Below are positions 34,844-41,929 of a stretch of DNA of 58,260 bases, piece by piece. Source of the DNA: a virus. Both the position numbers and the translations under genes were made by a program. The notes beneath the pieces are model-generated. The model was not told the origin of the DNA and made no database searches. It worked only from the letters and a program-made list of their open reading frames with translations. The stretch lies in IMG/VR virus record IMGVR_UViG_3300042344_000667, positions 1-58,260 of that record; one strand, 5' to 3'. Every line of letters begins with the position of its first letter. Position 1 is the first letter of the stretch.

Positions 34844-35465
34844 CGAATGCTGCCTCCGCGATAGTCGGGAACTGTTCGGTGAAAATGTCGCGGCAGGCAA
34901 TGGCGATCTCTTGGTGCTCTAGCTGGGTGCCGTGAGCAGAGCGCAGTTGGATGTAATGCAACCACGAACGCAAAGAGCCGCACATATAAAGGGTGGTCGG
35001 CGTGCATAGCGGCAGAATCCTGCGTGCGGTCTCCTTGGCGATGCCTTCCTCGAGCATCTGCTCATACAGGGTGAATGAACGCGCAATTACGTCGCTTGTG
35101 CGCTCTGCCCAGTAGTTCTGCATATACGGTTCCAGCTCATCGATGCTGTTCTGCCGATTTTTGTGGTCCTGCAATCGTTGGTGCGGTGCGTCGGCGATGT
35201 CGGTCTTGGCGTAGCGGGTGCTGAACTCTTGAAAGGCAAACGAAGAATGCCGCAAAATCTGCGCCGCAATGTCCCGCTCAGTCTCAATTTGAACGCACAT
35301 TGTCGCCATCTGAAACGGACTCCAGTGGGAATGCTTGATCAGGTAACGCAGCAGTCGAGGTGCTGTTTCATCGTTTTCCTGGTTGGCTGGATTGGACACT
35401 CGCGCCATCCGCACAATCAACTTTTCCGCATCCGGCGTGCAATGCACCAAGCTGACGCGACTCAT
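34830..35465 (-). CDS. thyX: Flavin-dependent thymidylate synthase ThyX
   Basis: A 211-residue protein. The ThyX motif appears as RHSSFAFQEFSTRY near residues 72-85, where most family members have RHR at the first three positions; here the third is Ser. HWSPFQMATMCVQIETERDIA and the C-terminal LRSWLHYIQLRSAHGTQLEH segment complete the fold. It methylates dUMP using folate and reduced flavin. GGAGGTGG precedes the ATG. Confidence 0.9.
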   Translation of the reverse strand: MSRVSLVHCTPDAEKLIVRMARVSNPANQENDETAPRLLRYLIKHSHWSPFQMATMCVQIETERDIAAQILRHSSFAFQEFSTRYAKTDIADAPHQRLQDHKNRQNSIDELEPYMQNYWAERTSDVIARSFTLYEQMLEEGIAKETARRILPLCTPTTLYMCGSLRSWLHYIQLRSAHGTQLEHQEIAIACRDIFTEQFPTIAEAAFGEMP

Positions 35466-35554
35466 TTCACCACCTCCACCTGAGCCATCGGCCAGCGTGC
35501 AGCGGCATATTGCCTTGCCTTCGTCGCTGATTCTGCTGGAATGCTGAATTTCAT
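35462..35554 (-). CDS. Very small protein (30 aa) upstream of thyX
   Basis: ATG 35554 has AGGAG nine bases upstream and gives MKFSIPAESATKARQYAAAR then WPMAQVEVVK. An earlier in-frame ATG at 35593 would give 43 residues but lacks a ribosome site. The stop overlaps the ThyX start, suggesting coupling. Function unknown. Confidence 0.55.
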   Translation of the reverse strand: MKFSIPAESATKARQYAAARWPMAQVEVVK

Positions 35555-35682
35555 GGGCCTTGCTCCTGGTTGCTTTACGATTAAATTAAACATTTTTGTT
35601 CTGACACCTGCTGGCGCTCTGCTGATCCCTTCCCCGTGCTGTGTTTTGCCAGCGTCTTCCTCGACCCAGTGCATGATGAAAA

Positions 35683-35886
35683 ATGGAATGGATTAAAAAC
35701 AACATTTCGCCCGAGCAGGAGCTGCAGCATGAACTCGCTGCTCGTTCGATGACGGAGCGTGAGGCTAGCCTCTACCGCTCCTGCGTGATGTACCAAAACA
35801 TGCTTCAGCAAGCAGTTTGGGAAATTATGCGCCTTGAGCTGGCACTTGAAGATCTGCAAGCGCAAGATCCCTCGCTTCTGCCTTGA
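35683..35886 (+). CDS. Small helical protein on the opposite strand (67 aa)
   Basis: A 67-residue acidic helical protein: EQELQHELAARSMTEREASLY, then MYQNMLQQAVWEIMRLELA. Its composition looks coding, but it lies alone on the plus strand within a leftward block and overlaps the end of the gene at 35825 by 62 bases. Ribosome site weak. It could be an early regulator or an unrelated frame. Confidence 0.45.
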   Translation: MEWIKNNISPEQELQHELAARSMTEREASLYRSCVMYQNMLQQAVWEIMRLELALEDLQAQDPSLLP

Positions 35887-36247
35887 TCTCGTCAAAAACA
35901 GTTTGACCAAGCTCCTCAAGCAAAAGCTCGTCCAATCTTTGCTGATAGATCGTCACGAAGCTGGTCGGCTGCTGGGGCGTCGTCGAACTTTCCATCGCTT
36001 GCTTTACCTGCGTAGCAAACGCAACGCAGATGCGACGTTTTTTCTTGACGCGATGAATCCAATCTTTATCGGCAGGAATGCCTGATGCTTGCGCTGTAAT
36101 TTGCGCTTCATTAACCTTGTCGTCCATTGCTTGGACGGCGATCACAAGTTCAGCGTGCAGCTTGCGGGCATCAGTAGCCGTCAGCTCGTGAATTTGATGC
36201 AGCGAAACTTGACGCTCTAGAGATTTGCTGTTGAAGGTAAATTCCAT
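35825..36247 (-). CDS. Hypothetical recombination-region protein (140 aa)
   Basis: A helical protein: MEFTFNSKSLERQVSLHQIH, then ATDARKLHAELVIAVQAMDD, VKKKRRICVAFATQVKQAME and an acidic C-terminus. It sits downstream of the SSB-like gene in the putative recombination operon. I do not recognise a domain. Confidence 0.65.
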   Translation of the reverse strand: MEFTFNSKSLERQVSLHQIHELTATDARKLHAELVIAVQAMDDKVNEAQITAQASGIPADKDWIHRVKKKRRICVAFATQVKQAMESSTTPQQPTSFVTIYQQRLDELLLEELGQTVFDEIKAEARDLALADLQVPAQGA

Positions 36248-36289
36248 AATTTCGCGAAGTAAGGGGCGACCGAAGCCGCCCCAGGTTGA

Positions 36290-36700
36290 TCAGAAGGGCA
36301 GTTCGTCTTCGAAGGTTGAGACCACGCCGTTAAACGCAGTTGCAATCTGCTGAGCAGCTTGTTGCACCACTGGTGGCGGAGCTGCCACTACGGGTGCGGG
36401 TGCGGGCGCCGGAGCGACTTGCTGTACACGTGAATCAGGCTTGAAGCTCAAGCTCAGATACGGCTTTCCGGAATTCGACTGCTTTTTCCAGCCTGAGATC
36501 CGCACCGGGATTTCCTGCCGTTCACCAATCGGCTGCCCGTTCATCAAGTACTGAGCAAGCGCATACGCCTGATCAGCCGGGATATTCATGATCCCGTCAT
36601 ACTGCGGATAATTCTTGGATGCATCGTAACGATCACCAAGACGCTGTTGAAGTTGCTCTGCGGTCTGTTGAAACAGCGCGCCACTAGCGGTAAAAGTCAA
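36290..36700 (-). CDS. SSB-like DNA-binding protein
   Basis: A 136-residue protein starting with TTG overlapping the upstream TGA and preceded by AGGAG. After an N-terminal folded part (IPVRISGWKKQSNSGKPYLSL) a Pro/Ala-rich linker leads to the acidic tip FEDELPF, very similar to the DDDIPF tip of bacterial SSB that recruits repair proteins. The body is not a canonical SSB OB fold that I can prove. Probably coats single-stranded DNA during replication or recombination. Confidence 0.65.
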   Translation of the reverse strand: MTFTASGALFQQTAEQLQQRLGDRYDASKNYPQYDGIMNIPADQAYALAQYLMNGQPIGERQEIPVRISGWKKQSNSGKPYLSLSFKPDSRVQQVAPAPAPAPVVAAPPPVVQQAAQQIATAFNGVVSTFEDELPF

Positions 36701-37029
36701 GAGACTGTCTCCTGGATTTTGGGCTTCCGACCACGCTTTGGACGCAATGCATCCTCAGGGGTTTTGGCAATGCACATCACGTAACAGCCGTCGCCATCCG
36801 TGTTCTTGCGCATTGAATATCGCAGCTCACCGTCTTTCGACATCTGGCTGACGACCTGGGCGACCGTGGTCGGCTTGAACCCATCGCCCGTTTCCGAATT
36901 ATAGAACGAAACGGAGATCGCGTCACCTGCCTGCATGGCGAGAATTTCGTCCCGCAGCGGGGTGGTCTTACTGCGACGCGCAATGCGACTGCGCGCCTCT
37001 TCGATCGATACCTTTTCGAACTCCGACAT
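36697..37029 (-). CDS. Hypothetical protein (110 aa), basic tail
   Basis: Start chosen at ATG 37029, giving MSEFEKVSIEEARSRIARR. A middle part (EILAMQAGDAISVSFYNSE, VAQVVSQMSKDGELRYSM) looks like a winged-helix or DNA-binding fold; a basic RPKRGRKPK segment near the end could contact DNA. Its stop overlaps the SSB-like start. Function unknown. Confidence 0.65.
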   Translation of the reverse strand: MSEFEKVSIEEARSRIARRSKTTPLRDEILAMQAGDAISVSFYNSETGDGFKPTTVAQVVSQMSKDGELRYSMRKNTDGDGCYVMCIAKTPEDALRPKRGRKPKIQETVS

Positions 37030-37060
37030 AACGCAAAATAAAACGAACTCGATAAACAGA

Positions 37061-37609
37061 CTACACTCTAGCTTCGATTGCAGCAACCAATTGCGCTGCC
37101 TCCTCGGCTGTCAGTTCGCCCTGTGCGGTGAGCTGATCAACCCTGGCACGCATCGCTGGCATTTGATCTGGCGTCGCTTGATGGATTGCATTCCACGCCG
37201 TCACGTAATACCCAGTTGGCTGCAGCGTTTGCACAAGCTTGCGGCGTTTCGGTGGCTGCCACTCACACACCACCTGCTCACGAATATCGGGACTGCCGAA
37301 CACACGAATGCACGGTTCATTACGCCTTTTCGGAAACGGCATGATGTCCGTCGTTGCATACAACGTCAAACGCTTGCCAATCCATGCTTGAACATCGCTG
37401 CCAAACATCGCACGGACAGCAACGGCATTCACCTTGGGAAGAACTAGCTGTAATGCGGTTTCTTCGAATCCCATCACAACCTTGTCCTCGAGGCCGCGTT
37501 CACCCTCGATCTGCTCCTTTGCGACAGATTTAATCGTGTAATTTGCTTTTCCGTTTGGGATCAGGCCAGCTTTCAAGAAGCGGCCTGGATACAGCTCATC
37601 AAAATTCAC
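37061..37609 (-). CDS. Putative recombination-associated protein (182 aa)
   Basis: A 182-residue protein: MNFDELYPGRFLKAGLIPNG, then QLVLPKVNAVAVRAMFG, DVQAWIGKRLTLYATTDI and a helical C-terminus (LTAEEAAQLVAAIEARV). It lies directly after the RecE-like nuclease with a 4-base overlap, the position where phages often encode a single-strand annealing partner or accessory. No annealase motif is clear, so that role is only suggested by context. Confidence 0.6.
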   Translation of the reverse strand: MNFDELYPGRFLKAGLIPNGKANYTIKSVAKEQIEGERGLEDKVVMGFEETALQLVLPKVNAVAVRAMFGSDVQAWIGKRLTLYATTDIMPFPKRRNEPCIRVFGSPDIREQVVCEWQPPKRRKLVQTLQPTGYYVTAWNAIHQATPDQMPAMRARVDQLTAQGELTAEEAAQLVAAIEARV

Positions 37610-38442
37610 TCGAGGCCCTCCAGTTCAAGGTCATCAGCATCGGTTGCATTCGCAGGATCATCCGCATGCGCCCAGCGCGGTACATCCATCTCAACAGTGC
37701 CCCATGACGGCCACTGATCAGCTTCCATGCAGCGCTTGACTGCAACGATCGCTTCCTCGCGGCGGCGATGGCCCTCCTCAATCAGATCGGGGCTGAGTAC
37801 GTTGACGCTGATGTTATGCGGCCACTGCCACTCATACGCAACAAGGATGTGAGTGTGCGGGGGCTCGCCGTAACGATCAGCCCAGCCTGCGCTGTAATGC
37901 GCCATCTGCAAGTCATACGCCAGCGAATACGACTGCGCCGCAAACATCCGAGGACTCGCGGACCGTGCCTTTTTGAGGTCCACAAGGATGCCGCGATCAG
38001 GATGCTCTACATCAGGCTTGTACCGGCAGTCGACCTCCATCAGGCTGTCATGCCAGAAGTGAGGCTCCTGCCCTTGACCATCCCTGAGCAGTGAAGCTGC
38101 ATCTGGATCACGCATCAGCGCCTCCACAACGCGCAGTGCATTGTCCTGCCAGTCGCGGGTGATCACATCACGACCGGCGGCTTCGGCCTGGAACTCAGAC
38201 CAGATCGCTTTTCCCTCCTTGGTGCGGCGATCACACTGAGGTGCAACCAGATACCTTGTCGAGTACTCGGCCGGCTCCGTAATCAGGCAATCGACCAAAC
38301 TGCCCTGACGCATTGCATCTGTGGGTAGGAATGGCTTGCGATCTGGATCGACGTGCTTTGCCCAGTAGTCACGCGGTGTGCCACTGATAATTGTCTTGAG
38401 CTTCGACGCTGACAGCGCTGGATGTGAGTGGTAATCAGACAC
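37606..38442 (-). CDS. RecE-like PD-(D/E)XK exonuclease
   Basis: A 278-residue nuclease starting with GTG. LSASKLKTIISGTPRDYW is the usual N-terminal signature, GSLVDCLITEP follows, then the active-site residues RYKPDV (Asp144) and ILVDLKKA (Asp155, Lys157) and QMAHYSAGW. This matches the PDDEXK-like/exonuclease VIII family that resects double-stranded ends for annealing recombination. It overlaps the small gene upstream by 8 bases. Confidence 0.85.
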   Translation of the reverse strand: MSDYHSHPALSASKLKTIISGTPRDYWAKHVDPDRKPFLPTDAMRQGSLVDCLITEPAEYSTRYLVAPQCDRRTKEGKAIWSEFQAEAAGRDVITRDWQDNALRVVEALMRDPDAASLLRDGQGQEPHFWHDSLMEVDCRYKPDVEHPDRGILVDLKKARSASPRMFAAQSYSLAYDLQMAHYSAGWADRYGEPPHTHILVAYEWQWPHNISVNVLSPDLIEEGHRRREEAIVAVKRCMEADQWPSWGTVEMDVPRWAHADDPANATDADDLELEGLE

Positions 38443-38599
38443 GATGAGATAAGTCGCGAGCGAGCTTTAGGTTTTCAAGTGAGTGGCGAAGCGCGAGAAA
38501 TGACTCCGCCATGCCGTCTTGCCAATAAATCTTGCCGAGCACCTGATCAAGCTGGTCTCGGATTGGGACCAATGCGTCCCGAAATTCCTCTGGAGTCAT
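38435..38599 (-). CDS. Small hypothetical protein (54 aa), first gene of leftward operon
   Basis: ATG 38599 encodes MTPEEFRDALVPIRDQLDQV, then LGKIYWQDGMAESFLALRH and SLENLKLARDLSHRV. Helical and amphipathic. Its stop overlaps the nuclease GTG. Upstream sequence on this strand carries GTACCTT and TATCCAC before TT-ATG, a degenerate heptad leader. Function unknown. Confidence 0.6.
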   Translation of the reverse strand: MTPEEFRDALVPIRDQLDQVLGKIYWQDGMAESFLALRHSLENLKLARDLSHRV

Positions 38600-38656
38600 A
38601 AGTGGATAAAGGTACCTATAAAGGCTACCATAGCCCTACACGAATTGTCCAGCCCC
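38600..38656. promoter_or_regulatory. Divergent promoter region
   Basis: A 57-bp intergenic segment between the leftward operon (38599) and the rightward HTH gene (38657). It is the most AT-rich short interval nearby and contains TATAAAGG and its neighbourhood GGTACCTATAAAGGCTACC. It probably carries overlapping promoters controlled by the HTH protein; elements cannot be assigned precisely. Confidence 0.4.
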
Positions 38657-38866
38657 ATGCCTGAAGCCTTTGATCGAGAGCTGATCTTCTTCATGCACCG
38701 TGGTGGCATGAAAGCTGCCGCCATCGCGCGCGCACTCGAAATCCCGTACAGCCGGGTCTTGCGGACCCTTCGGCCCCCAATGTCGAATGACACCCGCAAT
38801 GATGAAACAATTCGTGATCAAGTAACTGGCAAGGATCACGAGCCGGATCAAGGCAACCCGATCTGA
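38657..38866 (+). CDS. Helix-turn-helix regulator (69 aa)
   Basis: A 69-residue protein with MHRGGMKAAAIARALEIPYS then RVLRTLRPP, a clear HTH of the resolvase/sigma region-4 type near residues 14-40. The C-terminus is polar. It faces away from the leftward replication operon across a 57-bp region, a typical arrangement for a regulator of divergent early transcription. Confidence 0.75.
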   Translation: MPEAFDRELIFFMHRGGMKAAAIARALEIPYSRVLRTLRPPMSNDTRNDETIRDQVTGKDHEPDQGNPI

Positions 38867-38891
38867 CTCGCGATCACATGCGCTGGCCCGC

Positions 38892-39305
38892 TCACCCAGC
38901 GCTTTTGCGAGCAGTCTCCACACGGCGAATACCTGTGATCAAGTAAGCGTAGTCTCGCGTTTCCGTAACCCAGGTTTGTGCGTCGCATACGTCGCACTTG
39001 CCGATTCGACTGCTGCTGCACCCAACGCTGTAAACGCCATACGTGGTGCCGCATGACTTGCAGCACTGGTAGGCGTTGCGCAGACGCTCCAGCAGATCGT
39101 CAGACTGTTTGGGCCAGGCTTCATCAGCGATCTGCCAGAGGTGGTCGACAAATGCTTGAAGCTGTTCTCGGTTTTTGAAGTCTTGCTGGTAATAAGAGTC
39201 ATCGTCATTGGACAGGAACACCCTGCCGTTCTTGACCCAGGCTGTATGAGTGCAGTTACCACCTTTGGGATCATGTTTTTTTGACGACGCTTGAGGATGG
39301 GTCAT
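38892..39305 (-). CDS. VFLSNDxDS-domain protein with C-terminal zinc ribbon
   Basis: A 137-residue protein. Residues about 20-65 (VKNGRVFLSNDDDSYYQQDF, FVDHLWQIADEAWP) duplicate the small protein at 28348. The C-terminal half has CCKSCGTTYG and CDVCDAQTW, a likely zinc ribbon. AAGGAG precedes the ATG. The pair indicates an ancient duplication or domain shuffling inside the genome. Function unknown. Confidence 0.75.
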   Translation of the reverse strand: MTHPQASSKKHDPKGGNCTHTAWVKNGRVFLSNDDDSYYQQDFKNREQLQAFVDHLWQIADEAWPKQSDDLLERLRNAYQCCKSCGTTYGVYSVGCSSSRIGKCDVCDAQTWVTETRDYAYLITGIRRVETARKSAG

Positions 39306-39317
39306 TTGTCCAACTCC

Positions 39318-39644
39318 TTAACGAGCAAATTCGGCGGTGACGACAAAAGCATCTTCCTCGTCAATGGCTTCAAGCTCATCAGCGATTGCGAGGAGTTGGG
39401 TGCGGATAGCCTGAGATTGACGCCACTGCACATTAGAGATGAAATTGCCCATGTGCGGCGAGCTGGCTGGCTCTTGTTGATCTTGCACCACCTGATCCGC
39501 AGCAGCGCGAAGGACGGCGGCGACATCGGATTTGATCTGGTCAATCGACTTCGGACAGGCGTAGTAAGGTACGTCGTAGCGATTAAGTGTTACGGCGTTC
39601 AGTACTGCTTGCGCGGCGGGGGAGAGATCAAAAGCGGGTGCCAT
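39318..39644 (-). CDS. Hypothetical protein (108 aa), DLSPAAQAVL family
   Basis: Starts MAPAFDLSPAAQAVLNAV and continues IDQIKSDVAAVLRAAADQVV and IRTQLLAIADELEAIDEED. I associate this helical type of protein with picocyanobacteria and their phages; no function known to me. ATG 39644 is preferred over upstream starts because they would read through the neighbouring gene. Confidence 0.65.
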   Translation of the reverse strand: MAPAFDLSPAAQAVLNAVTLNRYDVPYYACPKSIDQIKSDVAAVLRAAADQVVQDQQEPASSPHMGNFISNVQWRQSQAIRTQLLAIADELEAIDEEDAFVVTAEFAR

Positions 39645-39831
39645 GGTAGTCACAAGACGAACAATGAACGCGATATTGAGGGGGATAACTACCAAGCACC
39701 GTAGAAGGGTTGGAATCTAGCAATTCACAACCACAGGCTGGACAAGCAATTCCGTTTCTACGGGGACGTGTGAAGTCATAAAGAGTACCGTGCTTTTTGT
39801 TGTGCTCTTCAAGTGAGATTAGGCCAGTCAT
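39628..39831 (-). CDS. Zinc-ribbon protein (67 aa)
   Basis: MTGLISLEEHNKKHGTLYDF is followed by IACPACGCELLDSNP and VHCSSCDYHGTRF: two CxxC knuckles of a zinc ribbon. It overlaps both neighbours. Possibly nucleic-acid binding. Confidence 0.7.
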   Translation of the reverse strand: MTGLISLEEHNKKHGTLYDFTRPRRNGIACPACGCELLDSNPSTVLGSYPPQYRVHCSSCDYHGTRF

Positions 39832-39926
39832 TGACGGTAATTGATCAAGTGATGGATTGCGATCCAGAGCATGGGATTAGCCAAAAAACCAATCATAAAT
39901 GCTTGTATCATTCGGTTGTCAATCAT
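39828..39926 (-). CDS. Very small membrane protein (32 aa)
   Basis: ATG 39926 gives MIDNRMIQAFMIGFLANPML then WIAIHHLINYRQ, one hydrophobic helix. It overlaps the upstream stop by 8 bases and the downstream start by 4. A longer reading from 40037 would run inside the upstream gene. Confidence 0.5.
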   Translation of the reverse strand: MIDNRMIQAFMIGFLANPMLWIAIHHLINYRQ

Positions 39927-40239
39927 CGGGGGTCTCCAGTCGATAGGGAGCAGTGAGTTGGCCGTGCTCGTCAACAAAGCCCGCCTCCTGCAGGAACTGC
40001 CTGGCGGCAGCACGATCACCGGCCAGAGCTCGGTCAAGCAAGGTGGGAGCGGTTAATTCAGTGGCAAACTCTTCAAGGGTGTCAACCGTTACCCCGTGCC
40101 AATACTCGTCGCCATCGCTGTAGTTGTCCCAGGTGGCGGCCAAGTGCAGCAGCACGTTGGCAATGCCCTCGCGAACGCTTTCGCCGTACTCAAACTCTTC
40201 TATTAGACGCTGGGCGCGGGAGGTGAGATGGTCAGTCAT
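39919..40239 (-). CDS. Hypothetical protein (106 aa)
   Basis: MTDHLTSRAQRLIEEFEYGE, then ANVLLHLAATWDNY and WHGVTVDTLEEFATEL, ending with RAAARQFLQEAGFVDEHGQL. The C-terminal segment resembles a degenerate ARxxLxxAGxxDExG motif common in picocyanobacterial proteins. Start ATG 40239 overlaps the preceding gene. Function unknown. Confidence 0.65.
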   Translation of the reverse strand: MTDHLTSRAQRLIEEFEYGESVREGIANVLLHLAATWDNYSDGDEYWHGVTVDTLEEFATELTAPTLLDRALAGDRAAARQFLQEAGFVDEHGQLTAPYRLETPDD

Positions 40240-40411
40240 TGGACTGCTCCTCCACAAGCGGCAGTGTGGGGCCAAGGCTTTCAAGCCAACACAACATGCA
40301 CCAGTGCCCTTCGTGGCCTTCAATGTCGCTGCTGATGTAATGCTTGTGCGTGCCGTGTTTGGGGCACGCAATTTGCTTCTGGGAAATCTTTAGATTCAAG
40401 AAATCAGTCAT
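40232..40411 (-). CDS. Small zinc-finger-like protein (59 aa)
   Basis: MTDFLNLKISQKQIACPKHG then THKHYISSDIEGHEGHW and CMLCWLESLG: CPKH and CMLC pairs could bind one zinc. ATG 40411 overlaps the LDD-TGA end of the upstream paralogue. Similar CxxHGxHxxxISxxxxxxxxWCxxC proteins occur in cyanophages. Confidence 0.7.
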   Translation of the reverse strand: MTDFLNLKISQKQIACPKHGTHKHYISSDIEGHEGHWCMLCWLESLGPTLPLVEEQSND

Positions 40412-40721
40412 CGAGCTGCTCCAGTGCGCGGCGGATGGTGTCAACCTCAGCTTCACTCCAAAAATCTTTTGGATATTTCAGCGTTTCCAGCGCCTGCTCC
40501 TTCAAGCTCTGAGGTTTAGGCCGGCGTGTGGCGCGGAGTGCGTTTGCACCAATATTGGGATAGTCATGCTGTAGCCACTCACAGCACGCCTCCAGCTCAG
40601 CGGCTGCTCCTGCTCTGTAAATATCTTCAAACATTGCATAGAGTGATCTCCCTGCTTCAAACTGTTCTGACCACTTTTGGATCAGCTCCGGCGGCGGGAC
40701 AATGGGGTGCTCAGTTGTCAT
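40404..40721 (-). CDS. TEHPxxPPPEL family protein, copy 1
   Basis: A 105-residue protein: MTTEHPIVPPPELIQKWSEQ, AELEACCEWLQHDYPNIGA, LRATRRPKPQSLKEQALETL and DTIRRALEQLDD. The same blocks in the same order occur in the protein at 42430, and a remnant of a third copy lies at 40910. The family is widespread in picocyanobacteria and their phages; function unknown. Confidence 0.75.
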   Translation of the reverse strand: MTTEHPIVPPPELIQKWSEQFEAGRSLYAMFEDIYRAGAAAELEACCEWLQHDYPNIGANALRATRRPKPQSLKEQALETLKYPKDFWSEAEVDTIRRALEQLDD

Positions 40722-40917
40722 CAGTTTTCTCCAGGTTGGAAGCGGTTTGTTCAGCCCATGCCAGCAGGTCGCGAACGCGCACCATTTGGCTACCTTCTTC
40801 TGGCCCTTCAGCAACACGCCAATGGCAATCGGCAGTGTCTTTGATTGCGTTGTAGATGACAGCGCGGATGAGTTGAGCAGAGGTTGTGTGGAATTCTTGA
40901 AGTTTGGAATTAGTCAT
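40711..40917 (-). CDS. Hypothetical protein (68 aa)
   Basis: MTNSKLQEFHTTSAQLIRAV, then AIKDTADCHWRVAEGPEEGS and RVRDLLAWAEQTASNL. Helical. It starts inside the remnant of a lost TEHP-family gene and overlaps copy 1 by 11 bases. No assignable function. Confidence 0.65.
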   Translation of the reverse strand: MTNSKLQEFHTTSAQLIRAVIYNAIKDTADCHWRVAEGPEEGSQMVRVRDLLAWAEQTASNLEKTDDN

Positions 40918-40936
40918 CGAGCTGCTTTAGTGTGTG
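40910..40936 (-). pseudogene. Remnant 3' end of a third TEHP-family gene
   Basis: The minus-strand codons read HTLKQLDD-stop, closely matching RALEQLDD-stop at the ends of the two intact copies, including the nucleotide sequence AGCAGCTCGATGACT. No open frame of that family continues upstream, so this looks like the scar of a deleted copy. Confidence 0.55.
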
Positions 40937-40966
40937 GCAAATTGTTGATCCTCGTAGTGCGTAGAT

Positions 40967-41074
40967 CTAAAAATCACAGTAGTGAAAAGCCGCATCAAGC
41001 AACCAGCAATACTCCAAATAAGCGATCTGCCATTCAAGATCACTATCGAACATGTAGCGCCATTCACGCATCAT
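40967..41074 (-). CDS. Very small protein (35 aa)
   Basis: Two adjacent ATG codons overlap the upstream stop (GATGATGCGTGA). The product MMREWRYMFDSDLEWQIAYL then EYCWLLDAAFHYCDF is rich in aromatic residues and acids. Tight overlap and composition support it; function unknown. Confidence 0.5.
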   Translation of the reverse strand: MMREWRYMFDSDLEWQIAYLEYCWLLDAAFHYCDF

Positions 41075-41264
41075 CCTCAAGCTCCTTCAGCATTTGCTGA
41101 AGAATATCAACATTCTCAAGGCTCTTGGCAATGACGCTAAGCAGCAGATACGTAACAAGTCCAGGAAAAAATAATCCCAAAACTCCAAATGCAAGTAAGG
41201 AGAAGCGACCTTTAAATCCCAAAGTCTCAGCGCATGTCTTGCAAAAATCGCTCGCCTTGCTCAT
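41064..41264 (-). CDS. Small membrane protein (66 aa), PspC-like pattern
   Basis: MSKASDFCKTCAETLGFKGR precedes two hydrophobic segments (FSLLAFGVLGLFFPGLVTY, LLLSVIAKSL) and an acidic helical tail. The layout resembles PspC-type membrane proteins, which respond to envelope stress, but the similarity is weak. Overlaps the exonuclease stop. Confidence 0.6.
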   Translation of the reverse strand: MSKASDFCKTCAETLGFKGRFSLLAFGVLGLFFPGLVTYLLLSVIAKSLENVDILQQMLKELEDDA

Positions 41265-41929
41265 GCCGCCACCTCCCGAACGCCAAACACTAGCTCAGCA
41301 ACCTTCGACTCACGCATCTTTCGCAACCACCTGCGCTGCTCACCATCCCACCGGAACCCAGCATCCTTTGCCTTTTGACGGTCGTCATAGCTCACCATCG
41401 CCATGTATAACCGCTTTGGTTCCAACGCTTGCGTCAGCAGCAATTCCAAATCAGGCTCGCGCTCCATTACCTGCGCCAGATAAATGCAATCAGTCAGCGC
41501 GCGATGTGCTGCCCACACTGGTACGCCATAAGCAAGCGCAAGATGCGTCACAGCAGGGCGGCTCCGTGTGACACGAGGCCACTCCACATCATCCATCGTG
41601 CAAATCCACTGCTGACCGAGCGCAGGCAGCGAACCGTGACCGAACCATTGCCGGTCGAAGTCAGTGTTATGAGCCACGATGTAGTCAGCCTGTTTTGCCA
41701 TTGCATAGAAATACTCCATGCCAGCGCGAACAGCTTGCGGGCGTTTTGTTAGCTCCGCCCTGATTCCGTTAATGTGCGCAACCGGATTCTCATCCGTTGG
41801 CAACAAAAACGAGCACTGCCCCAAAACAGCACGCTCATCAACGCTAAATAAAATTCCGCCCACTTCAATGCAGCGCGCATCAGCAGGCGTCAGACCAGTC
41901 GTCTCTGTGTCAACAATTAGTAAATTCAT
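41261..41929 (-). CDS. DnaQ-like 3'-5' exonuclease with DUF5710-like tail
   Basis: A 222-residue DEDDh exonuclease: Asp7 and Glu9 in VDTETTGL, HNTDFDRQWF for the second motif, and HRALTDC for the third. Residues about 185-215 (YDDRQKAKDAGFRWDGEQRR) form a DUF5710-like small domain often attached to primases and nucleases. It may proofread for host polymerase or process DNA ends, since no phage DNA polymerase is present. Confidence 0.85.
   Translation of the reverse strand: MNLLIVDTETTGLTPADARCIEVGGILFSVDERAVLGQCSFLLPTDENPVAHINGIRAELTKRPQAVRAGMEYFYAMAKQADYIVAHNTDFDRQWFGHGSLPALGQQWICTMDDVEWPRVTRSRPAVTHLALAYGVPVWAAHRALTDCIYLAQVMEREPDLELLLTQALEPKRLYMAMVSYDDRQKAKDAGFRWDGEQRRWLRKMRESKVAELVFGVREVAA

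Noticed and set aside
38519-38656. N-terminal extension of the HTH protein back to 38519
   Set aside because: It would run through the divergent intergenic region and the opposite-strand 54-residue gene; ATG 38657 starts right before the recognisable helix-turn-helix region.
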